From the NCBI GenBank assembly GCA_028564925.1, contig CM053031.1:162790726-162854725 (forward strand): 64,000 nt of DNA, written 5' to 3'. Below are positions 58,628 to 64,000 of the stretch, one piece after another. The first letter of the stretch is position 1; every line of letters starts with the position of its first letter. This DNA is from Lithobates sylvaticus. Its lineage: Eukaryota; Chordata; Amphibia; Anura; Ranidae. A program made the position numbers and the translations under genes. The notes below the pieces were generated by a model. It ran no database searches. It had not been told where the DNA came from and worked only from the letters and a program-made list of their open reading frames with translations.

Positions 58628-59819
58628 TCAGGTCTTCCTTCCACGCTTCCTTCCACGCTGTGGCTGTCGTGCTGGTGGGGTGGCAGAAGGAGGAGGAGGA
58701 GGAGGAGGAGGCGGAGCATGGTAACTATGGCAAACATGTGTGAGTGGGGTCATCTCCCCAGCCCTACCCTTATTTAGGACATGGAGGATGAGCCCCTCAC
58801 ACATGTTGCGTTGCCCCACCTCCATACCCATCATTTTTGTGACAACCACCGAGCCAAAGGTCTCCTCGTCGGCGGGTGTGGCATGTAGGGAGTCTGAAGC
58901 CTCTCTGATCATCCGGAGCGCTGACTGTGCCGCATAACCCCCCCTTCTCGCCCTTTTGTACGGAGGGCGGAGGGGAGGGGTTTGGGTGTCAGTCAGGCTC
59001 CGAGGCCTAGCCCCCTCTTGGCTGCCACTACCCAGCTGGTGGCTGCCACTAACCCCTGCCTCCTCTTGACTGCCACCTTCCACAGCCACCTCCTGGCTGA
59101 GGTCTTCCTGTGTAGGAAAAAGGGACATAGTTTCAGTTATTTGTTCATCAAACACACACAATTCTCATCTAGTGACTGGTGCAAAATGTTTACAAATAGA
59201 AAACCATACAATTCTCAGCCCAGCAGTTTAGATTCTGGCCCCAAATGTCTCCCACACCACTGTCTGTTGATATGTCAAACACGTTAGGAACTAAGCAATT
59301 GGCGATCCTGAATTAAGTGAACATCATTCATTATTCCCATAAATGGTAACAAAACTACTATACCTGGAACAAGCTGGGCTCCTCCACCTCTTCCAGACTG
59401 GAAGGCCCAGGTTGCTCCTCGGAAGCCTCATCAGGGGTGGGCTGTGCGCAAGGAAGCGTGGAAGGAGGAGTTGAGGTTGGCTCCGTGACATCAGCCTGGT
59501 CCTTCAGAAAATGGAGACTCTGATAGTACCAGAGCTTGGGGACATAGACCTCATCTGCTGAAGTTGCAGTTTCCTCAGACTTCACGACCTTCTTCCTCTC
59601 CCTGATATACGCACTCCTCAGGCTGCCAATTTTCTTTCTAATATCATCAACAGTTGCCGTGGGGAACCTTGGCTTGACAAATTCCACAAGTTCCTCCAGG
59701 GCTGCGTGCCTCTTTGGTTTGTTGGTGTAATGTGGGTGTATACCCTGCCACAATATGGGAAAATCCCTGTATTTGGCAATGAAGAGGGGGAGAAAACTCA
59801 TGTCGTTGAATCCCTTCAT
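58628..59819 (-). CDS. MADF-domain protein of the Harbinger element
   Basis: This is a spliced minus-strand gene of about 311 residues. Coding exons are 59819-59364 and 59107-58628. The donor CAG|GTATAG and the acceptor CTACACAG|GAAG keep the frame. The upstream acceptor TTGCAG at 59828 and the short non-coding exon at about 60005-59954 make ATG 59819 (MKGFNDMSFLPLF) the likely start. Residues 10-110 form a MADF domain, a DNA-binding fold of the Myb/SANT group: LWQGIHPHYTNKPKRHAALE, then DDIRKKIGSLRSAYIRERKK and VYVPKLWYYQSLHFLKDQ. The C-terminal half holds a basic KRARRGG stretch, a BESS-like segment (DEETFGSVVVTKMMG, tentative), a proline run and a basic tail. In Drosophila, PIF-type transposons have a MADF second protein, which supports a role in binding the element or importing the nuclease. 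No stop or frameshift is seen. Confidence 0.85.
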
Positions 59820-60033
59820 ATCAATCTCTGCAAGACACAACAACACACCAAACCCTATAAATTATGTCAGGCTAAACTCTCCTAATCTTCTCCATAAAGA
59901 AGCCTCAAGTTCAAATCAGTCTAGGCTAGTTATGTACCAACGTTAAATTGTACCTTCGTTTGTAGCGATCGTCTCGTGTGAGTTTTCTCTCCCCTCGTCT
60001 CCCAGATCGTGGCTACGACACAGGCGTGTGACG

Positions 60034-60040
60034 TTTTATA
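60034..60040 (-). promoter_or_regulatory. TATA box of the MADF gene
   Basis: TTTTATA on the plus strand reads TATAAAA on the minus strand. It lies about 30 bases upstream of the presumed start of the non-coding first exon, which ends at the donor GAAG|GTAC (59954/59953). The same short region separates the MADF gene from the divergent Myb/SANT gene at 60133, so the two may share a bidirectional promoter. Confidence 0.5.
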
Positions 60041-60132
60041 TACACTGCACATGCTTCAAACTCCGCCCGCCCCTGACGATCTTTCTCGTCTATTCCCCAC
60101 CCCTTCTCTTTACGGCGTAGTGGGGAGAGCAC

Positions 60133-61488
60133 ATGGCGGGGACACAGCAGGTGCGCCACAAATATCCCACCAACGAGGAGGAGGACGAGGAAAGTCCGGA
60201 GGCAGAAACGTCCCGATCCCGGAACCTGAAATTCAAGGCCTCCAATATGTCATTTGGAGAAATGTTGGAGATGGTGGACATATTAAAGAGGAGCGACTAT
60301 GATGGGAAGTATGGGCCTTACCTCAACCCCAATGTCCGCAAGGCCAAGATCATGTCTAAAGTTGTGAGAAGGCTGTACAATAATTTTGGGGTACAACGAT
60401 CCAAGGAGCAACTCAGGAAACGCTGGTCAGACCTGAAACTGAGGGAGGCCGATCAGTACAGAAAGATCAAGAGAATTCTTCAAAAAAGTAAGTAGTTGTG
60501 TTTTGTGTTTGATTTCTTGCTTGCATACTGCTCCATTGTGTTTTGATTTTTACCAAGTTGTACATTCCAAAATGGCCACTTTCAGGTTCGTCTGTGCATT
60601 CGATCGTACTCAGCCTCGATCTTTCTGCCACTGTCATGGTCGTGTGTGTGTGCATTCGATCGTACGCAACCTCGATCGTTCGGCCACTTATAATACGATG
60701 TTTGGTGTTTTTTTGGGGAAAGGAAGTTTGTTCTCACTAGAAATGTCATCAAGAATGTAAAGCCAATTTATTCAATGTAAAGGAGAGGTCACTCAGTAGC
60801 TGTTTACCCATCTGGACTCTAGAGCACTAGTGCTGGGACACCCAAACCCCCTTTTTATTATGCTTTTCCACACATGTGCTCCAGTGGATACTAGAGGGGG
60901 GTCTCCATCACACAAACTTCTACCAAAAAGCTAGTCAGTTTAGCACCTTTACAAAGTGACTTCATTCATGTAGTTGACATTTGTAACTGGCCAAACTAAA
61001 ATAGTGTCCGTCACTTTCAAGCAATGTTTGTCATTTCCTATTTCTGCCCTCAATAGCTTGTGTTGCTAAATCTTCCTTTTGGACATTCTCATAGGGGAGC
61101 GAAAACTTGGGCCGTCTGAGGAAACCCCCAAACCAACACCTACCAAAAAAGGGGAAAGAGCAGAAGCAGAGGAGGAGGAGGAGGAGGAAGGAGAGATCAT
61201 CGAACTTGGAGAAATTGTCACCACAACAGGTGAGTGTGGGAGAACACAGCTACTGGTAAGCTAATCCATGTATGGCTGCCTCATTTCCAACACCCCATTT
61301 TTGTTTGTTTGTGGTTTTTAGGTGACGTGGATGTTGTGGAAGAAAAATCGCACTTTACCACAGAGAGTGCCCACGTACTCATCGGAGAGATAATGGTCTG
61401 CAATAGAGATCTAGATTACATAAAGCAAAACATCAATGATGTTCAACAAAAATTGAAGAACATCATTGATATTTTAGGAAAAATATGA
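60133..61488 (+). CDS. Myb/SANT-like DNA-binding protein of the Harbinger element
   Basis: This is a plus-strand gene with three exons, 60133-60487, 61095-61229 and 61322-61488, encoding 218 residues. The donors GTAAGT and GTGAGT and the acceptors ATAG and TTTTTAG fit, and both introns are phase 1. The start ATG has a good context (GCACATGG). Residues about 38-117 form a Myb/SANT-like domain: MSFGEMLEMVDILKR, YDGKYGPYLNPNVRKAKIM and SKEQLRKRWSDLKLREADQY. An acidic run (residues 139-152) and a C-terminal helical segment (YIKQNINDVQQKLKNIIDIL), likely a coiled coil, follow. Harbinger elements commonly encode such a partner, which in characterised fish elements binds the element ends and brings the nuclease to the nucleus. 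The frame is intact, suggesting recent activity. It is divergent from the MADF gene and convergent with the nuclease gene. Confidence 0.85.
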
Positions 61489-61556
61489 AAACGCACCAAG
61501 TAATTAACACACATTTGTGCCAGCTTCAGAACACATTTGCAACTTAAAAACTGTCT

Positions 61557-61806
61557 GAAATTTGGAACATGCACACATTGTGTCCACATGTGCTAGCTCC
61601 CACCATGGTGGATGAATGGCAACGTTTTTTTGGGGGTGCAAACACTTTACGAACTTCGAAAGTGGTTGTGGTGAAGGGGTTGCACCCCCAAAAAACGTCC
61701 ATTCATCCCCATGATGGAAAATGGCACTTTTGAAGCTTCTAGGCATGTGTTTTACCATCTAATGACCATTTTCAGTCCCAAATTGTGTGCATGTTCCAAA
61801 TTTCCA
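61557..61806. repeat. Foldback in the 3' region of the Myb/SANT gene
   Basis: The outer arms GAAATTTGGAACATGCACAC (61557) and GTGTGCATGTTCCAAATTTC (near 61785-61804) and the inner arms GTTTTTTTGGGGGTGCAA (61624) and TTGCACCCCCAAAAAACG (near 61680) are inverse. The whole can fold as an imperfect hairpin starting 69 bases after the stop codon. Confidence 0.75.
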
Positions 61807-62132
61807 CTTTTCGGGGGTGACCCCCCCATGTGATGAAGGCAAGATCAAACACACTTTGAACATATAGTCATGTCTGATCTTGTCTTCACTTTACAAAGTT
61901 GAACTTTCCAAGTTCCTAGGTTCTGTTTTGCTCCATGCCTGGTTTTACCAATTGCGGAATGTTTGTAAACAATGTTGTAAATAACCAAGATGTTGTCAGT
62001 TTTGGCGTGAAGATTGTAAACGCACTTGGGAATGTTTTCCTAGTAAACTTTTATTTTTCTAAATGTGTGGCTTCCTTATTTAAAAAACACAATGCATTAT
62101 GTATGTAAAATGAAAAGGATATGGGGGGCAAT

Positions 62133-62245
62133 GGGTGTTATTTACTAAAGGCAAATCCACTTTGCACTCCAATTTTCTTTCCCGGGGAACTTTTTCAATG
62201 CACTTGTAGAGCATAGCGGATTTGACTTATGTAAATGACACCCAC
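62133..62245. mobile_element. Small MITE between the Myb/SANT and nuclease genes
   Basis: GGGTGTTATTTACTAAAGGC at the left and GTAAATGACACCC at the right are inverse ends, with GCAAATCC/GGATTTG inside them. It is a diverged relative of 55947-56181, inserted in non-coding Harbinger sequence. Confidence 0.6.
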
Positions 62246-62542
62246 AGTGCTTTGTACGAAAACACGGAGCACAGCATTTTGGAGAATACACACATGTCAG
62301 ACCTGGTGATGAAAAGGAGTATTTTGGGTGTCAGTTATGCAGTACAAACCTTCTCTAGACCAAAGATTAGGTAGCAAACACACAACATGAGAATAATCTT
62401 TTTGGGAAGAAGAGACTGTTACCTCCTTTTGCTCAGAAAGTGCATTCCCACTGTCGAAGGCAAAGGGAAAAAATGTCAAAGTAAAATAAGCTAAAAAGAA
62501 GACTGAAATGACATGAAATCATAGGTTGGTTAAAATATCAGA

Positions 62543-62548
62543 TTTATT
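62543..62548 (-). terminator. Polyadenylation signal of the nuclease gene
   Basis: TTTATT on the plus strand is AATAAA on the minus strand, 13 bases after the stop codon at 62561-62563. The short distance suggests that the 3' UTR is very short. Confidence 0.55.
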
Positions 62549-62560
62549 AAAAAATGCCTC

Positions 62561-63319
62561 TCACACATCGTCAGGCAGAGCAATGGCCCCCCTACCCACA
62601 AAGTACTGCATATATTGGTCCCGGACCACACGGGCATTTAGAGGGGGCAAGCCTGGACGTGCCACTCGAAGGGCTGTGAGTTCGGCATTTGGAGGGCCCT
62701 CCACATCTGGGCCAACGGGCACCACATAGTTCCTGTTATGTCTTTTGAGGAAGTTGTGCAATATGCAACAGGCAAGAACTATGTGGTTCAGTTTGTATTC
62801 CGCCAAGTTAAATGCCGTCAGGAACAGGCGGAAGCGGCTGGCCAGGATGCCAAAAGCGTTCTCCACAACTCTTCTGGCTCTGGACAGCCTGTAGTTGAAG
62901 ACCCTCTGGTCCGGGGTGAGGGTCCTCATCGGGAACGGCCTCATCACATGGGGAGTCAACGCAAACGCTTCATCTGCGACAAAGACGAAGGGGAGTCCTT
63001 CGGCATTCTCCTCTGGAGGTGGCAAGCACAGACTGCCACTTTGGAGACGCCAGTAGAACTCCGTGTGCGTAATGGCCCCACCATCCGATATCCGGCCGTT
63101 CATCCCCACGTCCACATACATAAACTCGTATGTTGCCGACACCACCGCCAACATCACTACACTATTAAACCCTTTATAATTATAATAGTAGGACCCCGAG
63201 TTGGGCGGTGGGACGATGCGGACGTGTTTCCCATCAATTGCCCCTCCGCAGTTAGGAAAGTCCCAACGGCTGGCAAAGTGGGAGGCCACAGTCTGCCATT
63301 CCTGTGGCGTGGAAGGGAA
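62561..63319 (-). CDS. Harbinger DDE nuclease, last exon (5' part outside window)
   Basis: This minus-strand exon runs from the acceptor CTCCACAG at 63320 to the stop at 62561 and encodes 252 residues with no break. It corresponds to the catalytic part of the PIF/Harbinger transposase, a nuclease that excises and inserts the element. Visible blocks are NCGGAIDGKHVRI (Asp 29 of the exon), NGRISDGG (Asp 79), VFVADEAF (Asp 116) and RRVVENAFGILASRFRLF (Glu 153). I take Asp 29, Asp 116 and Glu 153 as the likely triad, with Asp 79 also conserved in the family. The end holds a basic NFLKRHNRN segment. A GTG at 63289 is not a start, since the frame continues upstream to the splice acceptor (FPSTPQEWQTVASHF). 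The family's proteins are about 350-400 residues, so 100-150 N-terminal residues should lie in exons beyond 64000. Confidence 0.9.
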   Translation of the reverse strand, partial: FPSTPQEWQTVASHFASRWDFPNCGGAIDGKHVRIVPPPNSGSYYYNYKGFNSVVMLAVVSATYEFMYVDVGMNGRISDGGAITHTEFYWRLQSGSLCLPPPEENAEGLPFVFVADEAFALTPHVMRPFPMRTLTPDQRVFNYRLSRARRVVENAFGILASRFRLFLTAFNLAEYKLNHIVLACCILHNFLKRHNRNYVVPVGPDVEGPPNAELTALRVARPGLPPLNARVVRDQYMQYFVGRGAIALPDDV

Positions 63320-64000
63320 CTGTGGAGTGAAACAAGAAAAAAAAATTAGTCACTTTGCACCTAAACATTGCAAGCAGATTAGACAATCAACATCTTGGAA
63401 CAAGAGCATTGTATAAAATTGGAGGCTGGAAAGTATTTGCACAGAAAAGTAGAGGCTCCCCTTCACAGATTACTCACCCCCCCATCAATCCCCCCACTTC
63501 TGATGGGCCATTGGCAATAACTAGGGGTTTTGGGGGGGGGGGTGGTGGACAGCTAACCCTCTGCACTTCATTGATTGGCAAATGGCTCAATAATGTGGGC
63601 TAGTTTGGCCAGACCCTCTGTACTTAACACTATTGGCAGGCCACAGGAAAGATCAAATAACATTTCAACCCCCCCCCCCACCCCCAAAAAAGGCAGGCAC
63701 AGTGTGACATTATTAAATTACCAAGCAAGCTAATAGGAGGGAAAGAAGACAAAAAAATAGGAAATGGAATGTATGGAGGCAGTCCCTTGCACTACATGCT
63801 TTGCTGAATTCATCCCTAAAGATGCGCACTATAAAGAGGTAGGTATATAGTGTGTATGGACCTTGGGAAAGCCAGCAGATAAAGGATTGGTACCATCTGA
63901 CAGAGCAGTTGGGGGAGGGGGTTCCTAATGAGTTTGCCCCCCCCCCCCCACCAAAAGAACAAAAAAAGGGGGCTCTACATGAAGTAAACCACACAGCAAA
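63320..64000. other. probable intron or 5' part of the nuclease gene; no exon recognised
   Basis: It contains runs of C and G (63528-63545, 63669-63680, 63937-63949) and no reading frame with transposase motifs. On the minus strand it lies upstream of the nuclease exon, so it is best read as intron. Confidence 0.5.

Larger units (their letters stand above)
57600..64000. mobile_element. PIF/Harbinger transposon with three genes, right end outside window
   Basis: The element begins next to TAA (57597-57599) with AGCCCCATACACACGGTCGG and inserts cleanly into a CR1 copy. The 3-bp TAA fits the PIF/Harbinger target. The first 200 bases repeat CACGGTCGGAC / CCGTGTGTATGC motifs that resemble the ends of several MITEs in the window. 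Inside are three spliced, apparently open genes: MADF protein (58628-59819, minus), Myb/SANT-like protein (60133-61488, plus) and DDE nuclease (62561-63319, minus). The right terminal repeat and the nuclease 5' exons lie beyond 64000. That the three genes belong to one element is an inference from their position and lack of any terminal repeat between them. Confidence 0.75.

Noticed and set aside
59755-59946. Plus-strand short open frame near the MADF gene
   Set aside because: Antisense to the MADF exon and its upstream intron; no homology or start context.
63187-63289. GTG at 63289 as the start of the nuclease
   Set aside because: The frame and family homology continue upstream to the splice acceptor at 63320, so this is an internal valine codon.
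62738-63349. Plus-strand open frame of 203 codons
   Set aside because: It is the antisense shadow of the Harbinger nuclease exon, whose minus-strand frame has clear catalytic motifs.

Overview
The window looks like non-genic DNA from a large, transposon-filled amphibian nuclear genome. I infer a ranid-type frog from CR1 and Tx1/L1 LINEs, Tc1, hAT and PIF/Harbinger elements, DIRS, and TTAA-flanked repeats of a kind I recall from true frogs; no database was searched. I find no host protein-coding gene, rRNA gene or convincing tRNA gene. Almost everything is transposable element, much of it nested, plus micro- and minisatellites.

Layout. 1-6 kb: small inverted-repeat elements and a minus-strand CR1 LINE. 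6.2-12 kb: a dead Tc1 element with a hAT inside it, an unclassified direct-repeat-flanked segment inside the hAT, and a second hAT inside that. 12-13.6 kb: a 5'-truncated Tx1/L1 LINE. 13.6-30.8 kb: TTAA-flanked non-autonomous elements, hAT elements, Harbinger-like MITEs and a 33-bp minisatellite. 31-38.4 kb: a 21-bp minisatellite, a large foldback element, and four hAT-type elements whose interiors are minisatellites. 38.5-55.7 kb: one Tc1 element about 2 kb long blown up to 17 kb by a fossil DIRS element, which itself holds a hAT, a near-perfect palindromic retroposon and a fossil LTR element. 55.7-57.6 kb: small repeats and a plus-strand CR1 piece.

The most gene-like part is the last 6.4 kb. 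A PIF/Harbinger transposon begins at 57600, inserted in the CR1 copy, and runs off the right edge. It carries three apparently intact spliced genes: a MADF-domain protein (minus strand), a Myb/SANT-like protein (plus strand) divergent from it, and a Harbinger DDE nuclease (minus strand, 5' end outside the window). The usual description of Harbinger elements is nuclease plus one DNA-binding partner. Having both a MADF and a Myb/SANT partner in one element is the best candidate here for an unusual system.

A second theme is that six independent short hAT-type elements, each defined by 8-bp target duplications (four perfect, one with a single mismatch, two weaker or approximate), carry tandem-repeat interiors of unrelated sequence. 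This suggests that such transposons act as seeds and carriers of minisatellites.
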